Source of the DNA: Cladocopium goreaui | Lineage: Eukaryota > Sar > Dinophyceae > Suessiales > Symbiodiniaceae | NCBI GenBank assembly: GCA_947184155.2 | Contig: CAMXCT020000491.1 | Span: forward strand, 835,565-899,564 | Length of the DNA: 64,000 nucleotides | Direction: 5' to 3' | Shown here: positions 45,067 through 54,819 of the stretch, in pieces | Layout of the letters: every line of letters begins with the position of its first letter | How positions within the stretch are numbered: position 1 is the stretch's first letter | Notes under the pieces: generated by a model | What the model saw: only the letters and a program-made list of their open reading frames with translations | Database searches by the model: none | Told to the model about the DNA's origin: nothing | Position numbers and translations under genes: made by a program

Positions 45067-45702
45067 ATGCTATTTACATATAAAAACTGCGGATGTTGTA
45101 AGAAAAAAATGACTGACATTAAGGTTTTATTGAACAACATTTTTCCGGCTGGAATTTGTGATGAGATATGTAATTACAACCTTCACTGTTCTAAATGTAA
45201 GGACTTGAATGATAAGGAGCGCAGATACATAAATTTCAATTATCATTGTGACTATTTTAATGATAAAGAACTAACAAGAGTTGAAAAGCAAATATATTTC
45301 TTTAAAACAAGGATGGAGAAATCACCTATCTATTTGTCTAATACTAATCGGACAAACACTCGGCAAATGAAAAGAGAAATTGATGTTTTAATGGATACAT
45401 CCAAACTCAAGCAAGAATTCAAACACAACAAACTGTTCTTAATGGCGATTAAGTCTTTTGTAAAAAGGGAGTGGAAAACTACCTATCACTTCCTTAAACA
45501 CTTTCACGACCTTACATATATGAAGTATTGTAAGAACAAACGGGAGTGGTGGTTTCCTCAAAATGATTGGACTTATACATTTAGAAATAGGGAGTTTCAG
45601 GTAAAAGACATTTTGGAAATCTTCCTGCGTGAATACCTTGAAGAACTGTTCAAGGGTTATGAGAAATACTGTAATCTAACGGAAATACAAGAGCACCTAT
45701 AA
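45067..45702 (+). CDS. Cys-rich small protein, virus-like element
   Basis: 211 codons from the ATG two bases after promoter copy P2. The N-terminal region has CGCC (residues about 8-11), then CDEICN and CSKC, suggesting one or two zinc-binding sites. The rest is basic and aromatic, with EWKTTYHFLKHFHDL and EWWFPQNDW. Like the preceding ORF it begins with a CGC-type motif, so the two may be distantly related. Family not recognised. Confidence 0.65.
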   Translation: MLFTYKNCGCCKKKMTDIKVLLNNIFPAGICDEICNYNLHCSKCKDLNDKERRYINFNYHCDYFNDKELTRVEKQIYFFKTRMEKSPIYLSNTNRTNTRQMKREIDVLMDTSKLKQEFKHNKLFLMAIKSFVKREWKTTYHFLKHFHDLTYMKYCKNKREWWFPQNDWTYTFRNREFQVKDILEIFLREYLEELFKGYEKYCNLTEIQEHL

Positions 45703-45713
45703 AAAGTGATAAA

Positions 45714-45755
45714 TACTTAAAGATAAAATAACTATATATATATATAGTAAGAGAA
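45714..45755 (+). promoter_or_regulatory. Element promoter motif copy P3
   Basis: TACTTAAAGA then, 18 bases from its start, CTATATATATATATAGTAAGA, just before the ATG at 45757. The TA run is longer than in the other copies. Confidence 0.7.
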
Positions 45756-45756
45756 A

Positions 45757-46221
45757 ATGAGTAGAGCAAAAATTGAGGTTATAGATACAGGGAATATTGG
45801 TATATATGCTGACTTTGGTAGTGAAAGTGAAGATGAACACGAATATGATAGACAATCAATAGAAAAAGAAGATGAAGAGGTTAGAGACTTTGTAAAGTGT
45901 CATCCTATGCCTTCACCAGATGATGTTTGGAAGAAAGTAATTAACAGGTTGAAACACGACCAAGGATTAAATGCTATGATAATATATTCGTTTGTAAATT
46001 TTGACATTATGAAAAAGATGTATGAAAACCTCACTGATAAAAAGGTCATCGTTGATTGTGGTAAGGATCTTAACCGTGATGGAAATTGGGATGCTATGGC
46101 AATAAATCAAACTCTATTAGCATTAGCAATAGATGAACTGAATGATACAGACAAACCTATCACAAGTCAAATCAGGATAATTGAACACTGGTGGGATGCA
46201 ATAGGAAAGTGGAAAGCATAA
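45757..46221 (+). CDS. Small ORF, paralogue of the next gene
   Basis: 154 codons from ATG after promoter copy P3. Acidic N-terminus (SESEDEHEYD, EKEDEEVRDF), then DDVWKKVINRLKHDQG, NFDIMKKMYENLTDKKV and a C-terminal IIEHWWDAIGKWKA. The middle and end align by eye with the gene at 46279 (NHDLMKEIYENIIDKDL and YWDGIGSGDEKW), so the two arose by tandem duplication. No enzyme motif is seen and the family is not recognised. Confidence 0.65.
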   Translation: MSRAKIEVIDTGNIGIYADFGSESEDEHEYDRQSIEKEDEEVRDFVKCHPMPSPDDVWKKVINRLKHDQGLNAMIIYSFVNFDIMKKMYENLTDKKVIVDCGKDLNRDGNWDAMAINQTLLALAIDELNDTDKPITSQIRIIEHWWDAIGKWKA

Positions 46222-46240
46222 ATGAACAAGACACCAAAAT

Positions 46241-46276
46241 TACTTAAAGAACAAATACCTATATATAGTAAGAGAA
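46241..46276 (+). promoter_or_regulatory. Element promoter motif copy P4
   Basis: TACTTAAAGA then, 18 bases from its start, CTATATATAGTAAGA, followed by AAAA and the ATG at 46279. This supports 46279 over the upstream in-frame ATG at 46222. Confidence 0.7.
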
Positions 46277-46278
46277 AA

Positions 46279-46705
46279 ATGCCAATGCTTGGAGTTAGTG
46301 AAGAGGAACTGAAAAGAGATAGAGAAAGATTAATGAATTTCATAAAAGAAAATCCGTATCCTGATTATAAATTTATAGAATATGACCTACTACTTAAGCA
46401 AGAACAATCTTTAGAGCAATACGCAGAGTATGGAGAGATAAACCACGACCTTATGAAAGAAATTTATGAAAACATAATTGATAAAGATTTAATCAAAAAA
46501 CACGGTGGGAGGATACACCATAGAGGAGGAATGACAGACAGCATTACAACAAAACTATTATACACTATTAACAGTATTGAAACATTTAATTGACCAACAA
46601 GGACTGGATAGAGACACAATCATTTTAGTGTTCTACAACATTAAAACGATTGTTTCTCAATATTGGGATGGAATAGGTAGTGGTGATGAAAAGTGGAGAC
46701 ACTAA
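46279..46705 (+). pseudogene. Paralogue of the 45757 gene, frameshifted
   Basis: The first frame runs from ATG 46279 to a stop at 46593 and contains NHDLMKEIYENIIDKDL. A second frame, entered near the AAAA at about 46550-46557, stays open to the TAA at 46703-46705 and gives TLLTVLKHLIDQQ and then YWDGIGSGDEKWRH, matching the end of the preceding paralogue. One base gained or lost in the A run explains the break. Either the copy is decaying or the assembly has a homopolymer error. Confidence 0.6.
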
Positions 46706-46813
46706 ACCTAACGATTAATTCATAATATCTTAACAAAAATATATTATGACGTAATCACCCACCCAAACACAAACAAAAACCCCAACAGCCTAAACAAATC
46801 CTACCCCCATTCA

Positions 46814-46976
46814 ATCCAAACATTATCACAACAACCTCAACAACACATTTAGCAAGAGAATCAAAAAGAAACAGTCAAACATTTAGATTTACAACATTGA
46901 ACAAAAACATAACAGCCTCCCACCTGACGTCCAACCTGTCTTGTCCTAGCATCCCTGTTTTACCATTTTTTGCCAG
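46814..46976 (-). repeat. Right terminal inverted repeat
   Basis: Reverse complement of the left repeat. It contains the complement of GTGGGAGGCTGTTATGTTTT and of TTTGACTGTTTCTTTTTGAT, with no gaps in those blocks. Confidence 0.85.
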
Positions 46977-49900
46977 AGACTATGGGCGACGCATCCTCCG
47001 AAACGTCAGAAGGTTGCCTCAACTTGATCAAGTCATGACATTGCGTACAGCACTGTGTGTCCAAAGCCGACGTGCAGCTTGAATCCGCCAGGCCGAGAAT
47101 GACAAGTGGTGGGGCAGCTGGGAAAAGGCGCGGTACTGCCCGCAATACCTCACACCATTCCACACCATTCGTATGCGTGCTTCCGTCAGCAAGTTCTCCG
47201 GCAAGATCGCACTGCAGGCTGGCAGCCGCAAAAAGGGACACAAGGTGCAGTTCTCAGTTTTGAGATGCAGAGGCACTGCAGAACTGCAGAGCCACAGGTT
47301 GACACATATATGTGAAGATGCTGGACTTTGAAGCTGACATTTCCAAACCCAGGAGAAGAACAAAGACGGCCCCGCTCTAGCAGAGGCACTGCTTCGGCGA
47401 GAACGACTTGCTTTCACTCTGTCTCATGTCAGTCCCTGTGTGTCTCGTGAGGACGACGACGCCGAAGGAGACTTTTGGGACATGTGGCTTGCCAAGACTG
47501 ACACTGCTGGGTGTAACGGACCACAACGGACCACAACGGACCAAAACGGACCCGATTCAATCAGCCAACCGAATTCTGCTAAGGCCAGACACGTCTGCCC
47601 CAGATGCAGAGGCAAGCTTTTGAAATGACAAGTTACAAAAGCTACCCACTGCATTGATGGGCTTTGATGTGGTTTTATTAGCTTTGTTTTTTCTTATGTA
47701 TTGTCTGTATTGTTCTTTCTTATGATTTATTAATTTATTCTTACTATTTCTATCTATTTCTATCTATTTCTATCTATTTCTTACTGCTATGTGTTCTTTT
47801 TGAATTTGATGAACACATTTTTTCAAAGCCGCAGACGGCTTCCTCGCAGGGTGGCTTGGATCGGTGGACCTTGGGCCGCCTTCCGGGACACGAGCAAGCT
47901 GCAGAGGATGGCATGGCGGTACCCAAGGCATACGCGGCTGAGATTCTTGTTGTTTCCCAGATTATTTTCTGTTTTGATGTTATGTGTATATGTATGTATG
48001 TATATATATATATATGTAACACACACACACACATAATATATATATACATACATATTATATTCTACATATGTTTTGATGTTTTTTGATGTTTATTGTTGGG
48101 TTTTTGATCAAGACTTTATTCTCTTTACTCTCAAATCAATGTCCCAGAATGATGGGAACCCCAAAGTATCTTCCCAGACATGCATCCAAAACATGGTGGA
48201 AGCCTCCCTGGTTTAGCTATCCTGCTATCCCATTTCCCGTGTTTTGGACACCCAGATGTTTGTCTTCATCATTGAAGATCTTTGCTTAAAGTAACTTGCC
48301 GAACGGTTTCCGGCCTCAGGCGATGCCAAACAATGCCTTGACCGTGGAGGCATTAGAGTTTGAGCCCCAATGACTTCCAACGAAAGGTCTTTATCTCCCC
48401 CATGATTGGGAAATTGAAACCTGGAACATCAGCTGTAATGGTGATTCAATATGATTCAATACTTGTTAGCCAAGGAAATCATCTTCTATGATTTCTACAT
48501 ATGTGTATTTCCGAGGCGTGACCACCTGGCAGCTGCTCGGACCTCGATTGACAACTGGAAGCTTCGATAAAGATGTAGGTCACAATTTCGAACCAACGAA
48601 ACTCTAGCAGATTGATCAATGTTGGGTGCCATCCAGTTGTTTTATCTTGTTTCGGTGCCTCATTTTTTTACGAATACCCAATGTGACTTGTGACTGGCTG
48701 CAAGGCCCCCACAGTGGCGCCGCAGGTGGCAGCTGCCCGGCTGCAGCTGCAAAAGGGATCACAAATTTGGTCATGCTTAGCATATGGGTATGGGTCAATA
48801 CCTATAGATACATTTTTAGTGGGATGAACATCCATTTACCAGCTATTTTGGGGTTCACTAGGTACCAGGGTTTTGACCCATTCCCATATGAACTTGAAAC
48901 CATCTTGTTAGGATCAGCAATTCCGAGCCTACAGATTTGAATCTTAATCACAGCCCAAATAGATACTTCTTGGAGATGAATCCCTCGGGTGATGCAAAAA
49001 TTCCACATTCTACCAGCTACCAGCTGTTTGGTCGCCATGCTGATTCCCACCCTTGAGCAACTGCTCAGGCTCCAGCCCCCATGAACGCGCCCAGTGGCAA
49101 TTGGATGGTGGATGGCCTACCACCACCTCAGCAGGAGAGATCGGAGAGATCCAGTCCAAAAATGGAGCATTTACCCTGAGGGGTCCGGTAGCTTATTTTC
49201 ACAATCCCCGTGTCTTCTGGAGCCTGAAGTTACTCAAAGAAACCCCACCACCAACTGAGACCAACTGCCCAAAGGACCTTTTGGCAGCACTGGGTGCGCC
49301 AGTGGCCGTTGGGAGGCCCAGGTCCATCTTTTCATGCATCAGATTGCTGGAGGGTGCCTCAAGGGCAGGTGAAATGCCATGGAAGTCTTTCTCTGGCAGA
49401 CATTTTCAGTATATGATTTCAGATGCCCAGTCCAAGATGCCAAGCGAACCTGTGAAGGATCAAATCTTGATCCGGCCCTGAGGCATCTTCCAGCTCTGCC
49501 CCAGCAGAGGATAGAAACCAGGATAGGCCTGAGCGCGGCGAGAAAGGCGAGGGGGACACAAGCTTGTTCTTTGTCACAAAAATACTATTGTACAATTGAA
49601 TACACCAGGCCACCATTTTCTACCAATCACATTCCATTTATTTGATGTGCCAATACTGCACCAATTTATGCCAAGTCTGGCTGCAAACTGTGCATTTGAC
49701 AGGAAGGAAGCAGTCCATTCGTTCTTGTCGTGGGGTGTTTGCAGTCGTTTGTTTCTCACTCCAATCTGACATTGGTTTGACCTTTGGTGCTAGGCCGCGG
49801 GAAGGGCAAGAAAGGTAAAGACCGAGAGAAGGGTGCCGAGGGCGAGAAGGACCTCCAAAGCTAAACTCGACATACCTGGCTGGGTGTGCAATGGATCTGG

Positions 49901-50711
49901 CAAGAAATTATGCAGAAAGCAAGTACCAAAATGAGAGCTCTCACCGTGCTTTGCCTTGTGGGAGACTTAGCATATCTTAGGCGGGAAGGGAGAGATGGTA
50001 AGCAAAAGACACCAGTGGGGACTACTGTAATGTAGGTCACAATAAAATCCAAGTGGTACTATAATGATACAAAAACAGGCACCCCCGACACATGGGTTTG
50101 GAGGGCCCGAATGCACGTTTCTTTCAGGAGCGACTAGAGCGCATAGATCGCTCAGACGATCCTCGTCGGCAAGCGGTCGAGCAGGTGGGATCCACTTGGA
50201 AGATGGTGAAAGATGGTGAAAGATGGTGAAAGATGGTGAAAAGCGACAGGTCAAATGGTGAAGGTAACGACTCTGCATTCTCTCCAGGTCGGAGAAGTCG
50301 TTACGGTGCGCAAGCACAGCTCAATGGGCTGTGCCGTCGTATCCATGACCGATGTCAGGGTGCGACAGGCCGCGGCTTGGGTGCGATCTTGAGATTGGAC
50401 CAAGAACACTAGTGCTGAGTGCTGCCTCCTGCACGCTTGACATGGACCTCAGCAACCGTGGCAATCTATATGTGCACCAAGTACCAAGTGTAGAAGTGTC
50501 GTTGTCGTTAGACTTCAGTTTTGATGTTTGTTTACTAGTGATGGCTAGTGATTCCAGGTCCTCGTGGCCCTCGTGGCTAGTCCTTTTTGGGGCAACAAAC
50601 TCGCGGGGCGATGCTACCAGACTGCGACGCCAGGCAATCGTGGCCGAAGGCAACGAATGCACAATCAATGGCCTCAAGGTCCAAATCAAACCGCATCACA
50701 ACAAGGACTGA
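46977..50711 (+). other. Host exons, family unknown
   Basis: Coding-like + strand islands: about 47446-47513 (REDDDAEGDFWDMWLAK), 48700-48785 (TVAPQVAAARLQLQKG), 49082-49180 (GNWMVDGLPPPQQERS), 49795-49862 (GKGKKGKDREKGAEGEKD), 50127-50188 (ERLERIDRSDDPRRQAVEQ) and about 50590-50711, ending at a stop (VAEGNECTINGLKVQIK). They could belong to one long gene or several. No domain is recognised. A (TTTCTATCTA)n decamer run is at 47743-47785 and a TA/CA tract at 47990-48060. Confidence 0.35.
50205..50242. repeat. AAAGATGGTG decamer repeat
   Basis: Four tandem copies of AAAGATGGTG, another 10-base tandem unit in an intron-like stretch. Confidence 0.8.
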
Positions 50712-50739
50712 ACAGATAGATACAGTTAGTACATGTAAT

Positions 50740-50870
50740 ACATATATAGTATTATATATATAGATATTATACATATATATAATGATATATATATATAATA
50801 ATATATATATAATAATATATATATATAATATAATACATATATATATATATATATACATATGTATAATCAT
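50740..50870. repeat. AT-rich microsatellite
   Basis: About 130 bp of TATATA/ATAATA units directly after the stop at 50711. Confidence 0.85.
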
Positions 50871-51033
50871 GTATAGATAGTATACATACGGACACCTTGT
50901 GTCACCTTAGTGCAGTCTTGTGCAGTATCTGAGAGCGCTGTGTTGATGCTTTTTCTAACCGGTCTTGAATCAATACTTGGGAGCCATGATTTGCTTTGGC
51001 TTCCATTTTTGTGGTTGTGTGAACGAACTGCAG

Positions 51034-54000
51034 GACACCAAAGAAGAGGTTCTGACCGACCTGTTCGTCGCTTGGGGTAGACAGGCCGGAGGGGAGGATG
51101 CAGCATTTTCTTGGCATTCCTACTTCAGCGCTGAAAGGTAGAGAAGGTGAGTCCCCTTTCGGAAGAGAAGATTGCCCAGTGCCTTCGCAGATCATTGTGC
51201 TGCTCAAGTGGTGGCGGATGCACGAGCTGCTAGGTACTTTGACAAAAAGTACAAGGACATCATCGCAGGATGGAAGGCAGCTGAGGAGGTGTGCAGCTGC
51301 GCAGCTGCGCCGCGCCTGTGACGACAAACATAATATCGGAGTCGTTCTAAACCCATGCAAGACTTTTAGTATCCGAGCGACATTTGCAGATATGGACGTG
51401 TGCTTTACCTCAGGGGCGGCCTTTCGTCGAAAGGTTTCGCGAAAGGTCCAAATACACCTAGATGTATGTGATAGTATTCATGCTTGGCAGTTGCGGTTGC
51501 ATTCGCACAACCATTGAACAATAATTTTGGATATTTTGGGAATCTGTCTCAGATAATGGGTTTTTAGTATTGGAACTGAAACACCCGCCCAGCAAATCAT
51601 GCAAATCATCCTCTTACGCAAATCATCCTGTAGCTACAAGTCATTCCCAAGAAACATGATTGTCAAATGCAAGAACCTGAGGCAGCTCCTCTAGTTTTGT
51701 TGATGTGTTTCTGCCGAGCACATCCTCATCACTGCCAGGAGAGGAGGCAAGCGGAGGAGCGTTGCAGAGCAGTTTTCTGAAGGTATTGCACCCCTGCCCT
51801 GCTACAAGGGATTGCCTTACTTAAGGGCCATTCCCCCATTCAGAAAATAAATACACACACACGACATACAATCACAACAACATACATGTGTGTGTGTGCG
51901 CGTGTTTTTTGACATACTGATATACTGTACATACGTATATATATATATATAATAGATATTTAGGCTGTCTGTAGTGTAGCTACACACATTCATTCATACA
52001 TACACATCATCTTTAGACAGCATCAGGAGCAACAACGGCAAGAGATTGTTTTAAAGCAGAGAACTGAAGAGCCGGAAACCCGAGAGAACCGCACTGCGAT
52101 GGGACTGATGGCATGCCTCCTGCTGGAACACCCCAAGGGGCGATAGAAACCTGTTCCAAGTCAGCAAGTCGCATGATTCAAGATGCATTGCCTTGTGTCC
52201 AAAACTTAGGCGTAGACGATACGAAGAAGAAGAGTTGATGACCCAGCTCTCAAAATGCTCTCTTTCGTTTCCAAAACATGCAGTGCTCCGCAGAAAGTGG
52301 ACCAGAGCCAGAGTGGCAGAAACCCTTAGGCACAAATTCACAAATGAAACCCAAGTTGCATGTTGCAGTACCCAAAGCGGACAAATGAGTGATTCCGTTG
52401 GCAGCGAGCCACAACTTGGGAAAACTCAATATCATCGAATGCTTGTCAATATTAATTTTCCTGTGCTTAGGCAAAAGCGACGCCAGCAAGAGGCCCGTTA
52501 TGCAACCGGGGCCAAGGTTTCTCAAGCTGTGGTGAGAATTCGCGGAATTATCACAGAGTGACCATCTGGTTATTTAACATAGCCATGGAAAATGGCCCAT
52601 TTATAGATGGTTTACCTATTAAAAATGGTGATTTTCCATGGCTATGTTAAATAGCCAGATGGTAAGTGAGAGTCTGACAATCCACAGAATCTCATAGCTT
52701 TCAGTGGAAATGGCATACCGATGTGCTGGATCTGGTCACAGGCTGAGCAGCAGCAGAAATGGATGAGTCAACAGTGGATGCAACAAGCTGGTGGCGTGGT
52801 GCCGCAGGCAAGATGCGTTGAACCGTGGTAGCCGTGGCACAGCCCAATTCAACCAGTGAATCATGGTGAATCCCCGACAATTCCTATCTCCGCCAATCTC
52901 CGCCAGGGCGGAGCAGTTAGGGGCATGGGAGCCACCGCTGATGCGTGAGGAACTAAGTGAAAGGAGAAAACAAGGCCTTCACACGTGACACAAATAGCCG
53001 TTGCTCCGCATGAATTGGTCTAGAAGTGTTTCCTCCAAGGTATCAAGCACAGCTGCAGCAGCAACAGCCACAGCAGTCTGATGCCTGGCAGTAAGCTTGA
53101 ATGTGCATATAATATACATATTATATATGGTGCACATATATGATTTTCTATGTATACAAAAGCAATTTAGCGAAGTGAGGCAGTAGGTGGACAGTCATGC
53201 TTTCACCGGACCAATCATGTTTTGTTTCCAAGTATTAATAAGTGAGCTGCATCACCATCTCTGAGGCAGCAACAAGCAGCAGCCATGCAGTGGAACCCGT
53301 CCCAGCAGCAGCAGTGGATGCAGGCAACACAGCTCCAGTGCGGGTAGACTCGCTACCAGTAGTACTGTATCAATCTGTATCATTTGTCTCACATCTCTAT
53401 CATTCTCTATCTAATATATGAAATGATAATTCACCAACCCCAAATTTGGTGTCAACAGCCGTCAAACAGCACTGGTGTAGCAAATGGCATTGGATTTTTG
53501 CAGCATCCACCTTTTATCCTGGATATTCCCGGGCTTAAAAACAATTAGGGATTTGGGAGTTGGTATGCGATGACAATGTTGTTATGATAAGAACGTCCAT
53601 AGAAGAGAGAATGCTTTCCCTATGGCTTTGTCTGAGAATTCCCTCTCACAGTGGCCAGAACTGCGGGTATACATGGGTATACGGTATCCGGTATACCATG
53701 GCATACCCATTTTCAGGATTTTTCAGGTACCCTAGCCATGTCATTTTCACATGCTCCTGACCAGGCAATGGCATACCAGGCACAGGGGTGGCAGATGGCT
53801 CAGCGAGGTCTTCAGATGCAGGGCATGGCCCAGGCAGCCTCGGGTCAGGACGGGTGCCCCCTGGGAGTGAGTTGTCCCATTTTGGCTGAGAAAACCTGCG
53901 AACATTTGCTGTCAATGGGATGATTTCCCCCACATATTGGATGGTCAATCCCCGGTCAAAATTCGGCCCAGAGAATATGGGATGGTTTCCAAAGTTGAAT

Positions 54001-54812
54001 AACCACTAGTGATCACTAGTGTATGTGTACAGTAAATTATGTAAAAAAAGGCATTGTGGCGCCCTGAAATCTTAGCGCCAATCAGCTCTCCAGGACCAGG
54101 CGGATTGGCGGGCTTACTACCAGCAGTGACCTCTTAAGTCCAGACATTTGCAGAGGAATCACAGAGATAACCATATTACCCTCTGGTAATTTAACATAGC
54201 TATGGAAAATCACTATTTTTAATGGGAAAATCCACTATAAATGGCCATTTTCAATAGCTATGTTAGTTTACCAGAGGGTAACCTTAAGCATCATTTAGCC
54301 ACCATTGACCATCATTAACCATCAGAAAAACCATCTGGTCAACCATTTGGTCTTAAATTTTCTCAAATTGGATTTCTGAAACCACATTCTAAAACCCCAC
54401 CTTCGACATTTTGCATTAGAACCTGTTGCGTTTACACGATTGTGCTCCTGCAATCAAATCGACGTGGAGGTATGTAGATCAACAGCAGCGTGGCCAGAAT
54501 GCTTTTGTCTTGGCCTAAGGCAATGATCATAAATCTTCTTCAACATCTTCTTGATCCTGTCATTGTGCAAATTTGGTTGTACTGTATCTCTTTTTCACCT
54601 AGCTTCCGAAGCCATCTAAGGCTGCACAACAGCAAGCGGGCGGGTCAGAGCCTTACACATGGACATATTTGGACAAACATGGAGAATGTCGCCTAGTCGC
54701 CTAGTCGCTGCACAAGTTGATTAGTTTCTATTAGTTTGTGGAGAATGTTCCTTTCATCTCTAAGGTATCAGAACCAGCAAGCCTTCAACTATGGCACATA
54801 CTCGCGCGGTGA
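51034..54812 (+). CDS. Gln-rich multi-exon protein
   Basis: Short + strand exons read coherently in order: 51034-51137 (TKEEVLTDLFVAWGRQAGG), 51191-51287 (VVADARAARYFDKKYKDIIA), about 52471-52531 (QKRRQQEARYATGAKVSQA), 52743-52812 (EQQQKWMSQQWMQQAGG), 53037-53096 (YQAQLQQQQPQQSDAW), 53268-53345 (MQWNPSQQQQWMQATQLQ), 53762-53865 (GWQMAQRGLQMQGMAQA), 54091-54130 (DQADWRAYYQQ) and 54769-54812 (QNQQAFNYGTYSR). The C-terminal half is a Gln/Met/Trp/Tyr low-complexity region of the kind found in RNA-binding or prion-like proteins. No RNA-binding domain was found. Exon borders are approximate, and the earlier exons may be part of the 47-50.7 kb series. Confidence 0.5.
52561..52663. mobile_element. 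Foldback MITE, copy 1
   Basis: About 103 bp whose two halves are near-complementary: ACCATCTGGTTATTTAACAT at the left and ATGTTAAATAGCCAGATGGT at the right, with AGCCATGGAAAAT inside. It would fold into a hairpin with a stem of more than 30 bp and a loop of about 35 bases. A relative lies at 54176-54281. Confidence 0.75.
54176..54281. mobile_element. Foldback MITE, copy 2 (opposite orientation)
   Basis: TTACCCTCTGGTAATTTAAC at the left and a matching complement ending CCAGAGGGTAA at the right, with AGCTATGGAAAATC inside. Its central part matches copy 1 when reversed (GGCCATTTATAGTGG versus GGCCCATTTATAGATGG). Same family, inserted in the other orientation. Confidence 0.75.
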
Positions 54813-54819
54813 GCGCATT

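Larger units (their letters stand above)
40692..46976. mobile_element. TIR-bounded virus-like integrated element
   Basis: About 6.3 kb flanked by inverted repeats of about 160 bp at roughly 85-90% identity by eye. The left third is GC-rich and carries a frameshifted NTPase. The right part (about 42.5-46.7 kb) is AT-rich with compact, intron-less small ORFs, a retroviral-type integrase and a repeated promoter-like motif. This combination is known from Polinton-like viruses, virophages and Maverick elements. Hallmark genes of those groups (family B polymerase, major and minor capsid proteins, packaging ATPase, protease) are not visible, so this is a non-autonomous derivative, a deleted copy or a different lineage. 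No convincing target-site duplication was found. Confidence 0.65.

Noticed and set aside
46222..46278. Upstream ATG at 46222 as start of the second paralogue
   Set aside because: The promoter-like motif lies inside this extension and the paralogue alignment begins after 46279.
53878..53890. CCATTTTGGCT match to the spliced leader (also near 27249)
   Set aside because: Only 11 bases match, the diagnostic CTCAAG end is absent, and no ORF follows in the expected position.
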